Assembly (NCBI GenBank): GCA_049522755.1
Contig: JBEKNN010000013.1
Location: 1-64,000, forward strand
Length of the DNA stretch: 64,000 bases
Direction of reading: 5' to 3'
Source: PALSA-243 sp049522755
Lineage (GTDB): Bacteria; Acidobacteriota; Terriglobia; Bryobacterales; Bryobacteraceae
Shown here: piece after piece, positions 1 through 10,000 of the stretch
Position numbering within the stretch: the first letter of the stretch is position 1
How the letters are laid out: every line of letters starts with the position of its first letter
Notes under the pieces: generated by a model
Database searches by the model: none
What the model was told of the DNA's origin: nothing
Seen by the model: the letters and a program-made list of their open reading frames with translations, nothing else
Program-made: the position numbers and the translations under genes

Positions 1-1
1 G

Positions 2-1234
2 CCTGCGTTGGAGGAACGCAAGTATCGGGCTGCGCTGATGCGGCTGCGCGATGCTCGGCTTATTCTGACGACGGACCCTGGGCAGCCGATCGATTGCCAT
101 CCGCTGGTCCGCGAGCACTTCGCGGAGGAGGCGACTCGCGAGGGCCACGCGCGGCTCTATGAGCACTACAAGAAGCACGCGCCGCAATTGCCTGACACGA
201 TGGAAGAGATGATGCCGCTCTTTTACGCCCTCTATCATGGCTGCCAGGCGGGCCGGCACCAAGCGGTGCTCGACGAGGTCTACTATGGCCGCATCCGCCG
301 CGGCGACCAAGCCTATCTGTTGAGGAAGCTTGGTGCGTTCGGAACCAACCTTTCGCTGCTCGCCAACTTCTTTGAGACGCCGTGGATTCAGCCGGTCGCC
401 ACCCTGTCGCTGGACTATCCAGCGTGGGTGGTCAGCAATGCTGGGTTCGCTCTTCGCGCCGTTGGCCGGTTGGCGGACGCCGTCGAGCCGATGCGGGCTG
501 GAGCCGAAGCCGCCGTGAAGTCGGTGGACTGGAAGAGCGCAGCATCCCGTTACGGCAACCTCAGCGAACTGCACCTCACCCTGGGCAGCGTAGAGGAAGC
601 GGTTGCCGCGGCCCGGCAAGCGGTCGTTTTCGCAGACCGCAGTGGCGACGGATTTCAGAGGGAGAGCAAACGTACTGCCCTCGCCGACGCCCTCCATCAA
701 TCCGGCGATCTCGCAGAGGCCGTGCGCCTATTCGCCGAAGCCGAACGGCTCCGAGTGGAGCGTCAACCCGAATTCCCGATCCTCTCCTCAGTCCCAGGCT
801 ATTGCTACTGTGATATCCTCCTCGGACAACGCCAGACCGCGGCAGTCCTCCACCGGGCTTCCCAAACCCTCGAATGGGCTAAACGGCGTCGGGATCTTCT
901 CGACATCGGCCTCGACCACCTTTCGCTCGGCCGCGCCCACCCTTCCGGCTCCGACGAAGCCGCTTACCACCTCAACCAAGCTGTCGACTTCATTCGCCGG
1001 TCAGGACAGCTCGACGACCTTCCACGCGCACTCCTCGCCCGCGGCACACCTCACGATCTCGACGAAGTCTTTCGCATCGCCACCCGCTCCGGCATGCGGC
1101 TGCACCTCGCCGACTACCACCTCGCCTGCGGGAATCTCGCGGAGGCCGAACGCCTGATCAACGAAACCGGCTACCATCGCCGCGATGGCGAGTTGGAGAA
1201 GCTGCGGAAGCGCCTGGCAGAGTCGCGCGCGTAG
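2..1234 (+). CDS. TPR-rich C-terminal part of a STAND-type protein (5'-truncated by window edge)
   Basis: The reading frame is open to the left edge, so the true start lies outside the window; a TTG at 8 is only an internal codon. About 410 residues are visible. The first part (HPLVREHFAEE, then a PDTMEEMMPLFYALYHGCQAGR segment) matches the linker that follows the NTPase module in bacterial STAND/NACHT-TPR proteins. The rest is helical and Ala/Leu-rich, with TPR-like units around residues 150-280 (GRLADAVEP, GSVEEAVAAARQAV, GDLAEAVRLFAEAERL). Such C-terminal arrays usually act as the sensor or partner-binding part of a signalling ATPase. The N-terminal effector and NTPase domains are not visible, so whether this is a defence or regulatory protein is unknown. 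Family assignment by motif memory only. Confidence 0.6.
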   Translation, partial: PALEERKYRAALMRLRDARLILTTDPGQPIDCHPLVREHFAEEATREGHARLYEHYKKHAPQLPDTMEEMMPLFYALYHGCQAGRHQAVLDEVYYGRIRRGDQAYLLRKLGAFGTNLSLLANFFETPWIQPVATLSLDYPAWVVSNAGFALRAVGRLADAVEPMRAGAEAAVKSVDWKSAASRYGNLSELHLTLGSVEEAVAAARQAVVFADRSGDGFQRESKRTALADALHQSGDLAEAVRLFAEAERLRVERQPEFPILSSVPGYCYCDILLGQRQTAAVLHRASQTLEWAKRRRDLLDIGLDHLSLGRAHPSGSDEAAYHLNQAVDFIRRSGQLDDLPRALLARGTPHDLDEVFRIATRSGMRLHLADYHLACGNLAEAERLINETGYHRRDGELEKLRKRLAESRA

Positions 1235-1249
1235 GGAGCCGTGGAAGAG

Positions 1250-1320
1250 GCAGTTGGCAGGCGGAAGCGCCTGCCCCACGCTGAGCCGAGGTGGGGCAGG
1301 CGCTTCCGCCTGCCAACTGC
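1250..1320. repeat. Perfect 30-bp inverted repeat (REP-like family A pair)
   Basis: Arms 1250-1279 and 1291-1320 are perfect reverse complements with an 11-nt spacer. Each arm contains the small palindrome GGCAGGCG-CTTC-CGCCTGCC (8-bp stem, tetraloop). The same unit recurs once at 2831-2856. It lies just after the stop of the TPR gene, where it may also end transcription, and the right arm runs into the promoter-like sequence of the next gene. Confidence 0.9.
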
Positions 1321-1332
1321 AACGCCCCACGG

Positions 1333-1338
1333 TAGAAT
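1333..1338 (+). promoter_or_regulatory. Candidate -10 box (TAGAAT) for the class IV aminotransferase
   Basis: TAGAAT ends six bases before the GTG start at 1345, a spacing that would give a leaderless transcript. A weak -35 match (CTGCCA, 1310-1315, 17-bp spacing) falls inside the right arm of the family A palindrome. No ribosome binding site is visible. Confidence 0.35.
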
Positions 1339-1344
1339 AGGGGT

Positions 1345-2217
1345 GTGATCCATCGGTATGTCCTTCATAATGACGCGATCTGCGATGCGGCCGATTTGAC
1401 GCTATCGCCGGGACAGGTGGGGCTGCTGGCCGGGTGGGGCGTCTTCACCACGATGCGCGTAGCCGATGGCGTCCTCTTCGCGTTCGAACGCCACTGGGCG
1501 CGCATGAAGCGCGATGCCACCGCGATGCACGTCCCGCTGCCGGAGGATTCCGAGGCGGTGCGCCGTAAGCTGGTCGAGCTGGTCGAGGCCAATGATGCTC
1601 TCAACTGTACGCTGCGCCTTGTCGTGGTGCGCAATGGCGGCGGCATGTGGGCGGGGCCGTCCAATGGGCGCGAGGGCGACGTGATCGCGCTGACGGCGAC
1701 GTCGAAAGACTGGGGCGAGGGCGTCAAACTTGCCTACCAGGAGAATGGGCGCCATGCGGCGTGTCCGTTTGCGGGGACCAAGATACTTTCGTGGGCCGCG
1801 AATCTGACGTGGCTGGAATCGGCGCAGTGGCGCGGCTTCGACGAAGTGATTCTGCTCAATGAGCGCGGCGAGGTGGCGGAGTGCACGTCGGCGAACATCT
1901 TCATCGCGAATGGGAATGAGGTTTGGACGCCGCCGCTGACGTCGGGATGCCTGCCGGGGATTACGCGCGAGCTGTTGCTGAGCGATGCGCAGGCGCCGGG
2001 CATCCACGTCAGCGCGAAGGCATTCACGCCGGCGGATCTGGAAGCGGCGGACGAGGTGTTTATCACTTCTACGACGCGCGAGCTGCTGCCGGTGCTGCAA
2101 GTGGAAGGCAAGAAGGTGGGGCGCTGCGATAGCGCGCGGCGGGCGCTGGCGGCGGTGTTTCGGGAGTACGTCCGCAACTATGTCGCGGAGCGCCGGGAAG
2201 CGTTGACGCGCGGCTAG
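1345..2217 (+). CDS. Class IV PLP aminotransferase (branched-chain aminotransferase / aminodeoxychorismate lyase-like)
   Basis: A 290-residue protein of fold-type IV PLP enzymes. The lysine expected to bind PLP is K146 in GTKILSW. It is followed by the family blocks GFDEVILLNERGEVAECTSA (about 165-183, with E179) and a glycine-rich TPPLTSGCLPGITRELL segment that binds the cofactor phosphate. Length agrees with BCAT or PabC. It would transfer an amino group from a branched-chain or D-amino acid, or lyse aminodeoxychorismate; sequence alone does not separate these. The GTG start is chosen because it gives the canonical N-terminus and lies just after a -10-like TAGAAT. It stands alone, with palindromic repeats on both sides. 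Confidence 0.85.
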   Translation: MIHRYVLHNDAICDAADLTLSPGQVGLLAGWGVFTTMRVADGVLFAFERHWARMKRDATAMHVPLPEDSEAVRRKLVELVEANDALNCTLRLVVVRNGGGMWAGPSNGREGDVIALTATSKDWGEGVKLAYQENGRHAACPFAGTKILSWAANLTWLESAQWRGFDEVILLNERGEVAECTSANIFIANGNEVWTPPLTSGCLPGITRELLLSDAQAPGIHVSAKAFTPADLEAADEVFITSTTRELLPVLQVEGKKVGRCDSARRALAAVFREYVRNYVAERREALTRG

Positions 2218-2260
2218 CAGCTAGAGCTGGCGGTTGCCCCTGGTGGGTGGCCTTTGTGCC

Positions 2261-2306
2261 GTGGCGCACGCACTCGTGCGTGCCGCGTTCACACTCGTGT
2301 GAACGC
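2261..2306. repeat. Double-hairpin dispersed repeat (family C), copy 1
   Basis: Two adjacent palindromes: GCACGCAC-TC-GTGCGTGC, then GCGTTCACAC-TC-GTGTGAACGC. The same two-hairpin unit occurs at 27918-27964 and 32949-32994, always introduced by GTGGC and always intergenic. Here it lies 44 bp after the aminotransferase stop. Confidence 0.9.
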
Positions 2307-2467
2307 GTTCCGTGGTGGTCCAATTCTGCCATCCCCCAAAAAACCCGTTCACAGCACTTTCCACTATATTTTCCGCCCCTTTTTAGGCCCTTTTCAAGCA
2401 CTTACGCCTCACCGCTCCCTTGCAGCCCCAGAAACCCCTGCTAGTGTCGAATCGAGAGAGGCTTTAT

Positions 2468-3088
2468 ATGCCATCACCGAATTCGCAAAAATCTACCAGA
2501 CCGAACACCACCGGGACCCCAACCACATCCCGCTGCAACGCCGCGAAGCACGGCGGCGTCGCCGCTACCCAGATCATGTTCGACGAATCCGCCGAAGATC
2601 TCGCCGGGCTCGCTGCCGAGTATCACCAACACCACAACCCCGCCGACCCCGGCCAGCGTTTCCTGGTCGACACGCTCGTCAACAACGAATGGCGCATCCG
2701 CCGTCTGCGCCGCGCCGACGCCGAGCTCTGGGATCACGCCACCAATATCTTCATGGCCGCCAACACCGAAGTCCCGGCCTGCACTTCCGGCGACGCCTTC
2801 GCTACAGCCGCCCCCACCTTCCAAGCCAAAGTGGGGCAGGCGCTTTCGCCTGCCAACCCCGATGCACTGCCGCAGCCCCCGCCACCCGAAACCGCCCCCG
2901 CTCCCGCCGCCACTACCCCGCAACCCGAACAATCTAAACCCAGTTCCACGAAATTGGGTTCGTTCCGTCAAAATCCGAAAACCCCGCCTGCCGCAGCCTC
3001 AAAACCACCCGCTGCGCCGCCGCCCGCCGGCCCGCTTGCCAGCCAGTCCGCCCCAGAGCCCGTCCCAGACCCCGATGGAAGCAATTGA
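2468..3088 (+). CDS. Hypothetical protein of the Acidobacteria RCNAAKHGG-type family
   Basis: A 206-residue soluble protein without a signal peptide. The N-terminus (SRCNAAKHGG near residue 21) and the block PGQRFLVDTLVNNEWRIRRL match a widespread soil-bacterial family of unknown function, often typified by N-A-x-K-H-G and W-R-L-R-R motifs. ATG 2468 is chosen because GAGAGG lies about eight bases upstream; an in-frame start at 2420 lacks this. The C-terminal half is low-complexity Pro/Ala-rich and contains a translated copy of palindromic repeat A (VGQALSPAN, near residue 122). That suggests the tail was extended by repeat insertion rather than selection. Function unknown. Confidence 0.7.
   Translation: MPSPNSQKSTRPNTTGTPTTSRCNAAKHGGVAATQIMFDESAEDLAGLAAEYHQHHNPADPGQRFLVDTLVNNEWRIRRLRRADAELWDHATNIFMAANTEVPACTSGDAFATAAPTFQAKVGQALSPANPDALPQPPPPETAPAPAATTPQPEQSKPSSTKLGSFRQNPKTPPAAASKPPAAPPPAGPLASQSAPEPVPDPDGSN
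2831..2856 (+). repeat. REP-like family A unit inside a coding region
   Basis: It matches the arm at 1291-1316 except for one base in the tetraloop region (CTTT instead of CTTC). It is read in frame by the hypothetical protein at 2468-3088, giving VGQALSPAN. Confidence 0.85.
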
Positions 3089-3167
3089 CACCGCCTTGCG
3101 CACGAATCAAATCGGCTGGCAGTATTATGCGAAGCCGCAGCCGGAATCGCATCTTTCAAAGCGGCAC

Positions 3168-3202
3168 AAAACAAAAGCGCCTCCCACGGTACGGGAGGCG
3201 CT
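3168..3202 (-). terminator. Rho-independent terminator of TonB receptor 1
   Basis: A 10-bp stem AGCGCCTCCC/GGGAGGCGCT (3176-3202, 7-nt loop) is followed on the minus strand by TTTGTTTTG. It lies 22 bp past the receptor stop at 3225. Confidence 0.85.
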
Positions 3203-3224
3203 CTTGCAATAGATAGACGGCCGG

Positions 3225-6200
3225 TTAGAAAGTGAACCTGCCCGTTACCACCAGGATGCGTCCGGAAACCAGCGAGGCGCTCTGAAACGAGCCGTAGGCG
3301 CTGGTGGTCGGCCCCACATCGGTGGTGGCGGTGCCCATCGTCGCACCCGCCGTCACGGAAGCCGACGGGCTGCCGAAGTTCGGGTGATTCAAAGTATTGT
3401 AGGCCTGGGCGCCGAACTCGAATGCGTACTTCTCTTTGACGTAGAATTTCTTGCTGAGCTGCGTATCGATATCGAAGTAGCCGGGGCCGCGGAAGACGCC
3501 GGGGCCGGTCTCGCCGAAATTCATCTGGATGGGCGTCGCAACGCCCGAGGTCGAATTGTACGTCATGAACTGGCTGGCGGTGAAGCACGGCGGAGTGGGG
3601 CTGCCGACCACCGCGGTGCAGTTCGACTGGATGTTGGGGTCGATGACGGTGGCCAGCGGCGTCCCGCCGGTCCCGCCGCCGGAATTGATTTGCGCGTCGA
3701 TCTTGCTGTCGGACGACGAGAAGGGGAAGCCCGTATAGAAATAGAACTTCATGCCGAGCGTCCACCCGCCGAGAGCCGCCTTGAGGATGGGGTTCGCGAA
3801 CTTGTGAGGCTCGTTCCAGATAAGATCGCTAACAATGGTATGACGCGAGTCGAAGCTCTGGTTGCCGTAGCCGAAGTTCAGGTTGTACGGGTTATCCACC
3901 GCGCTGAGGCCGAGAGCGTGCGACCACGTCCAGCCCACCTGGCCCTGGAAGCCCCACCTCATGGAGTGGCGGAGCTGGACCGTCATGGCGTCGTAGTTGG
4001 AGTAGCCCGCCGTCAACACCTGGGTCACGGTCAGGAACCGGGGATCGGGTGCAGCCGTGGGCAGGCCGCCGAAGCTGGTGCCGTAATACTTGTTCGTGCC
4101 GTTGGTCAGCAGCAGGTAGGCGTTGGCCCAGGTGTTGCTGAGCGGCTGATCGAAGCCGTGATTGCCGGTGTAGGTCACAGCCAGGACGTCGTGCGGGTCG
4201 AGGGTGCGTTCGATTTCGGCGCTCCACTCGGTGGTCCGCGGCGGCGTGAAATTGTTGGGTGGCGAATAATAGGCGGGCAGCGCGTATGGAATCGGGGACA
4301 AAGCCGCCACGATCTGGGTGTAATTGTAGCCCTTGGAGAATCCGGAGGTGAAGATGTTGTAGGCATCGTACGCCTGCGCGGCCGAGCTGTTGGGATCGCT
4401 GGGCAGTCCCACTTCGCCGAATTTGACGGTCGGAGTGAATTTGCTGGGAGCATTGCCAAATACGTTGGCCGCCGTACTCCCTGAGAACAGAGTGGCGAAC
4501 AGTCCGATGCCGCCGCGAACCACGGTCTTCGAGTCCAGCTTCCAGGCAAAACCGAAGCGCGGTTCGGGAACGATGGATACCAGGCTCTGGTATTCGTTGT
4601 GCAATCCGGTGGTGATGGTCTGGTTGTACGGAACGTTGGCTCCGCCCACGTAGCCCGGCGTGCCGAATTGGGTGTTCATGCGGGCGAAGCAATTGTCGAG
4701 ACAGGCCGGGTCGGCATCGTGCTCGATGCGGAAGCCCAGCGTGAGCGTGACGTTGCGGCGAACCTTCCATTCATCCTGCACGTAAGCGCCCAGGGAAGCC
4801 ATGCGGATGTGGGCGGCTAGAATATCCGGGAAGCTCTGGCTGAAAGAGTCGCCCAGGCCCGTGGCGTTGATCTGGCCGGTCGTAAAATCGGTCAGATCCG
4901 AGAAACTGTAGGTACCCTTGTAAGCGCCGCTGGCAATGCTGGTATCGGTAATCTTATCGAACCGGTAGTTGATGCCGCCCTTAAAGGTGTGCTTGCCATG
5001 GATCCACGTGAGATCGTCCACCAGCTGCGCTTGGCCCACGTTGCGGCCGTTGGGGAAGCCGGCGCCGACGCTGGTCCAGCCGGCGTCGCCCACGCTGATG
5101 GTCTCCGGCATCAGGGCGGTGGTCTTGGCGAAATCGGCTACGCCGAAAATCGCCGTGTACCAGGAGGCGGAGGCGATGAAGTTATTCACCAGGGTGGGCG
5201 AGATGACGAAGGTATACGTCAACTGGCCCTGATCGGATGGCTGGTTGCTCTGCGAATTGAAAGCCGGGTTGATGAAGCTCGGGCCGGTGGCTTGCAGGCC
5301 CCAATCGTAGTTGTAGCGCAGGGCCAGCTTCTGTCTGTCGCTGATATTGTAGTCGCCGCGAACCGTGACCAGGCTCTCGGTGTTCGTCTCGCTGGCGTTT
5401 TCCGCGAAGGCGTAGGTGCAAGGCACGTTGACGCCGAAAATCCCACCGCCAGGGGCGGCGATATTGGCGTTCCAGAAGGTGCCGATGCCGCAGCCCAGAT
5501 GAAGGTTGGAATCCTGCAGGGGACCGTTGCCGTTGGTTTCCGGGACGGCGTTCTTGGCGCCGGCTGCGCCGTTCCACAGCGCGAACGCGTCGTTATATAG
5601 AGGCAAGGCAGCCGCGTCGACGTGCGCCAGGGTATAGGTTTGCATTTGCGGAGAAGGCATTTTCACAATGCCGGAAGTGGGCAGGGCGTAATCCAGGCTC
5701 TCGTAGTTAACGAAGAAGAACAGCTTGTTCTTCTTGATGGGGCCGCCGAAGGAACCTCCGTAGTTATGCGAATCGGAGCGCGGTTCCTGCAGGCCCACCC
5801 GGTTGTTGAAAAAATCGTTGGCGTTGAAGATCTTGTCGTTGTAGTTGTGGAACAGGTTGCCGTGGAAGCCGTTGGTGCCGGTCTTCCCCACGTAGTTCAC
5901 CTGCGCGCCGGACATGCGGCCGTAGTCGGCGCTGAACGCATTTACCACGACGGAAGCCTCGGCAACTTCATTAGAGCCGAGAAGGTTGTTGCTGGGGCCG
6001 GAGTTGTTGATATTGAGGTAGGGGTCCATGTCGTCGGCGCCGTTGAGGGTGAATAAATTGGCGGCTCCGGGAATGCCGTTGGTGATGAAAGTGTCGGAAC
6101 CCTTGCCTTGGATGACCCCGGGAACGGTATAAGCGATGGTAGTGATATCGCCGCCGCCGGCCGGCAACACCATCACCTGCTGGGTGGTGAATCCGGATGC

Positions 6201-6626
6201 CTGGTTGGCATTTTCCGTCTGGAGAATGGCGGCCGTGGCCTGTACCTCGACCACTTGCTGCGCGCCTTGCACCTCCAATTTGAGGTTGATGGCGCTTTCC
6301 TGACCCAACAGGAGCGTGAACTTTTCCGTGTTCGATTTCAAGCCGGGCGCTTCGGCCGTCACCGTGTAATCGCCGGGCTGCATTAGCGAAAAGCGATATT
6401 GGCCGCTGGAATTGGCGACCGCCGAATGGCTCTCGTTGGTGTCGGTGAAACGGGCGGTGACTTTCGCGCCGGGCACCACCGAGCCGGTGGAATCGGTTAC
6501 CGTGCCGACAATGTCGCCGGTGGTCATGGTTTGGCTGAATGCGGCCGGCGCCCACATTAGGGTAAGCGCGGCGAAAAGGCAGGCTGTCGCAGCATAACGA
6601 AGCCCGCGGCGTTTTGTATTCCCCAT
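3225..6626 (-). CDS. Oar-like TonB-dependent receptor with carboxypeptidase-regulatory-like domain (receptor 1)
   Basis: A 1133-residue outer-membrane protein. A signal peptide ends near residue 31 (APAAFSQ). An Ig-fold carboxypeptidase-regulatory-like domain follows at about 35-120 (GTVTDSTGSVVPGAKV, SGQYRFSLMQPGDY). Then come a plug-like segment (LNINNSGPSNNLLGSNEV, YGRMSGAQVNYVGKTGTN, KKNKLFFFVNYE) and a long beta-barrel ending in an aromatic residue (VTGRFTF), as expected for BAM insertion. Such receptors take up large or scarce substrates with TonB energy; the ligand is unknown and no SusD partner is nearby. Its leader and signal peptide are duplicated in decayed form at 10501-10908. A promoter and terminator flank it, so it is monocistronic. 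Confidence 0.92.
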   Translation of the reverse strand: MGNTKRRGLRYAATACLFAALTLMWAPAAFSQTMTTGDIVGTVTDSTGSVVPGAKVTARFTDTNESHSAVANSSGQYRFSLMQPGDYTVTAEAPGLKSNTEKFTLLLGQESAINLKLEVQGAQQVVEVQATAAILQTENANQASGFTTQQVMVLPAGGGDITTIAYTVPGVIQGKGSDTFITNGIPGAANLFTLNGADDMDPYLNINNSGPSNNLLGSNEVAEASVVVNAFSADYGRMSGAQVNYVGKTGTNGFHGNLFHNYNDKIFNANDFFNNRVGLQEPRSDSHNYGGSFGGPIKKNKLFFFVNYESLDYALPTSGIVKMPSPQMQTYTLAHVDAAALPLYNDAFALWNGAAGAKNAVPETNGNGPLQDSNLHLGCGIGTFWNANIAAPGGGIFGVNVPCTYAFAENASETNTESLVTVRGDYNISDRQKLALRYNYDWGLQATGPSFINPAFNSQSNQPSDQGQLTYTFVISPTLVNNFIASASWYTAIFGVADFAKTTALMPETISVGDAGWTSVGAGFPNGRNVGQAQLVDDLTWIHGKHTFKGGINYRFDKITDTSIASGAYKGTYSFSDLTDFTTGQINATGLGDSFSQSFPDILAAHIRMASLGAYVQDEWKVRRNVTLTLGFRIEHDADPACLDNCFARMNTQFGTPGYVGGANVPYNQTITTGLHNEYQSLVSIVPEPRFGFAWKLDSKTVVRGGIGLFATLFSGSTAANVFGNAPSKFTPTVKFGEVGLPSDPNSSAAQAYDAYNIFTSGFSKGYNYTQIVAALSPIPYALPAYYSPPNNFTPPRTTEWSAEIERTLDPHDVLAVTYTGNHGFDQPLSNTWANAYLLLTNGTNKYYGTSFGGLPTAAPDPRFLTVTQVLTAGYSNYDAMTVQLRHSMRWGFQGQVGWTWSHALGLSAVDNPYNLNFGYGNQSFDSRHTIVSDLIWNEPHKFANPILKAALGGWTLGMKFYFYTGFPFSSSDSKIDAQINSGGGTGGTPLATVIDPNIQSNCTAVVGSPTPPCFTASQFMTYNSTSGVATPIQMNFGETGPGVFRGPGYFDIDTQLSKKFYVKEKYAFEFGAQAYNTLNHPNFGSPSASVTAGATMGTATTDVGPTTSAYGSFQSASLVSGRILVVTGRFTF

Positions 6627-6645
6627 ATTTTTTGGACCCCTCTAA

Positions 6646-6659
6646 AACGGAACTCCGTT
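6646..6659 (-). promoter_or_regulatory. Inverted repeat in the receptor 1 leader
   Basis: AACGGA-AC-TCCGTT is a perfect palindrome between the predicted transcription start and the ATG, followed on the minus strand by a GAGGGG ribosome binding site. The stem core ACGGA/TCCGT also survives in the decayed copy near 10840, so it is part of the duplicated module. Role unknown. Confidence 0.5.
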
Positions 6660-6691
6660 AAGACTCGTAGCGATTCCGCTGAATTTGCTCT

Positions 6692-6720
6692 GGTATAGCA
6701 GACTTCATGCCCAAAAGCAA
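6692..6720 (-). promoter_or_regulatory. Sigma-70-like promoter of TonB receptor 1
   Basis: Minus-strand TTGCTT (6715-6720), 17-bp spacer, TATACC (6692-6697). This predicts a leader of about 60 nt before ATG 6626. The same promoter, with an 18-bp spacer, occurs at 10879-10908. Confidence 0.6.
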
Positions 6721-6889
6721 GAGTCAGGTGTCGTCGAGAAGTCGCGGGGCTCAAGAGGTTCGGGTGATTAAGCGTCGCCGAGGTCGTCGAAGTTGTAGCT
6801 CGAATCGTTTTGGGGAAATTCGGCCGCCGACCGGGCAGTTCACGCCTGCAAGACCGTGAAAGTTAAGAAGGGACGCGTGACGCCTGACG

Positions 6890-6924
6890 TAAAACAAAAG
6901 CGCCCCTCCGATCGGAGAGGCGCT
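6890..6924 (-). terminator. Rho-independent terminator of TonB receptor 2
   Basis: A stem spanning 6899-6924 (AGCGCCCCTCCGAT paired with ATCGGAGAGGCGCT, one mismatch) is followed on the minus strand by TTTGTTTTAC. It is similar in design to the terminator after receptor 1. Confidence 0.8.
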
Positions 6925-7003
6925 TGAGGTAGACAGCAGTTATTCAGAAGCTGAACTTCACCGTAATTATCATTCCAGGTTCGGAAACCAGCGTGAGCGA
7001 ACT

Positions 7004-10000
7004 CTAGAACGAAAACGTGCCGGTGAGAACTATCAGGCGTCCTGAAACCGCAGCGCCTTGGCCCGTGCCATAAATGCTGGTAGGGGGGCCGAGAGTGCTG
7101 GTGATTTCTCCGAACGAGCCCGAGCTAAGGGTTCCCGAAGGGTTAGCGAAGTTCGGATGGTTCAGCACGTTATAGGCCTGCATGCCGAAGACAAACTTAT
7201 ACCTCTCCTTGATGGCGAAGCCGCGCTGCAGGGTCATGTCGATATCGAAGTAGCCGGGGCCGCGGAAACTGTCGGGTGCGGTGTTGCCCCAGTCGGTCTG
7301 GATCGGGGCCGAGATGCCTGAGTTGGGATAAGTCGCAAAGTCGGACTTTGCCATGCAAGGCTGGCCGATCGAGTTGCTTGAGTTGCAATGCATGCCGAAG
7401 GCGGTCGGAACCACCAGATCCGCCAACGGGGTAAGCACTCCCGTAGAGTTGACGTCGGTTGCGATCTTGCTGTCGGTCACGCTGAAGGGAGCGCCACTGT
7501 AGATGTAGGCCTTGAGACCAACGGTCCAGCCTTTGATCAACCCGTTCACAACCTTGCTCGATGTCTTGAAGGGCTGGTTCCACAGCAGATCGGCCGCTGC
7601 CTGACTCCGGTTGTCGAACCCGAGGCTGCCATAGCTGTTGCTGAGGTTATAGGGGTTGTAGTAGCTTTGGCTGGTGCTAGTGCTCACGTCGCCCAACGCA
7701 TGGCTCCAGGTGTAGTGGAACTGGGCCGATAACCCGTAGCTGAACATATGCCGTATTTGAAAGGTCAGGGCGTTGTAATTGCTGATGCCGTTGGTGTAGG
7801 TCTGGGTCACCGTGACGAAGCGCCCGTCGGGCGCGGCCGTGGGCAACCCCCCGTACGGGCCCCCGTAATTCTTGGTGCTGGTGGCACTGGCGTACATATT
7901 GAGGTTGTTCGTCTCGGGCAGATCGTAGCCGTGGTTGCCCACATAGGAGACTGTGAACATGTTGTGAGCCGTCAACTCCTGCTGGATCTCGGCGCTCCAC
8001 TCAAGGGTATGGGGGGCCAGATACGTGGAAGGGAAGGATTGGATGCTGGGCGTGCTAAACGTAGCCGGCTTTACCGCGGTCTGGATCTGCGCCAGAGTGG
8101 CGCCTGCGTTAAACGCGCTCTCAAATGCGTTCGCCGAAACCTGGGCAGTGTAGGCGGAACTGGATGGATCGGTAATCACTCCGACCGTTCCGGAGGTCAA
8201 CCCGGACGGAGCGAACTTGTTCGGCACCTGGTTGGCCAACGTTCCGCCGATGCCGTCGGTGTAATTCGTCGAAAACAGTCCGATACCCCCGCGGATGACG
8301 GTTTTATTGTTCCCAAACGGGGGCTTGTAGGCAATCCCCAAGCGAGGCTGCGGAATGGGACCTTCCGCGTTATAGAAGAGATTCGAGGTCTTCGTGAGGG
8401 TCGTGTTGTAGGGAATGTTGACGCCGCCCTGATAGCTGGGTGAATCGAACGGCACGTTCGTCAACACAAAGCATTTTTCGATGCAGGTGGGGTTGAAGTC
8501 CTCTTCGACGCGCACTCCATAGGTCAGCTTCAGATTCTTGGTGACGGCCCATTCGTCCGAGAGGTAGAAGTCGGACGAGGGAAACCGGAAATGCAGCGCC
8601 CCATAAAGCGGGAAAGACTGGGTGAAGTTGCTCAGCCCGTTTCCATTGAAGTTCAGAGTGCCATTCGCGAAGTCCGACAAATCGCCCAGGCTGTAGGCGC
8701 CCAAAAACGCTCCGGAGGCGATGCTGGTATAAGTGTACTGGTCGTAGCGGGCGTTCACGCCGGCCTTGATCGTGTGGGTCCCCTTGTTCCAGGAAAAGTC
8801 GTCGTTGATTTGGAAATGGCCGACGTTTCTGCCGTTGGGAAACGCTCCCGCGCCCACCGTGGCAAAGCCGCCGCCGTTGGCGCCGCCCTCGGTGATGGCG
8901 ATCGAGTCGGGCATTAGCGCCTGTGTTTTGCTGAAGTCCTGCACGCCGAACAGAGCCGTGTACCACAGGTACGAGGCGTTGAACGTGTTAACGACCGTCG
9001 GGGTGATCACCCAGGTATGCGAAAGGCTTCCCTGGCTGGACGGCTGATGGCTGACGGAGTTATACAGCGGATTGATAGGGCTGGTCCCGGTGGCCTGAAC
9101 GCCAGTATCGTAGTAGAAGCGAAGCGAAAGTTTTTGGCTGTTCGAGAGGTTAAAGTCAAGCCGGATGGTATTCAGCTGTTCGGTATTGATTTCGGTATCG
9201 TTGATGCCGAAGGCCACGGCGCAAGGGGTATTTAAGCCAAATGTCCCGCCGGTTCCGGTGGGAGTGTTGTTGAAGGTGTTGATGCCGCATCCCAGGTGGT
9301 TATTACCATCTTGCAACAGGCCGCCACCGTTGGTCACCGGGACCGCGCGGTTGATTCCCGGCGAGCCGGCAATCAGCTTGAAATAGTCCTGATACAGGGG
9401 AAGTTCGGCGGCGCCGACATGCGCCAGGGTGTATGTCTCAAGTTGCGGCGACGGAAGTGAAACCACGCCGGCCGCTGGAAGAACGTAGCGCAGGTTTTCA
9501 TTGTCGTAGAAGAAGAATATCTTGTTCTTCCAGACCGGTCCGCCGATCCGCCCTCCGAACTGATGGGCATCCGACCTGCCTCTGGGGGTGCCTGAGGAGT
9601 TGTTAAAGAAGGAGTTCGCGTTGAGCTTTTCAAAGTTGTAGTTGTAGAACAGATTTCCGTGAAACTGATTAGCGCCGGACATGCCGACCATGTTGACCTG
9701 CGCGCCTGCCATGCGCCCGTACTGTGGGCTATAGGCATTCATCACCACTGCCACTTCACCCACTGCGTTGGCGCCCAGCAGGTTGTTGCTGGCGCCCGAG
9801 TTGTTGAGATTGTTGGCGGGGTCGTTCTGGTCCATGCCGTCGAGAGTAAAAAGGATGGTGGAGCCTACAATGCCGTTGACGTTCATATTGCCGGAGCCGC
9901 CGGTGACATTCACACGAATGCCGGGATCGGTCATGGCCAGGGTTGTGAGATCGCCGCCCGGCATGGGGAGATTGTCCACCTGAGCCTTGTTGAAGTTGGT

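Noticed and set aside
2254..2937. A 227-codon frame starting in the family C repeat
   Set aside because: Arg/Pro-rich, begins inside the repeat and overlaps the better-supported gene at 2468-3088.
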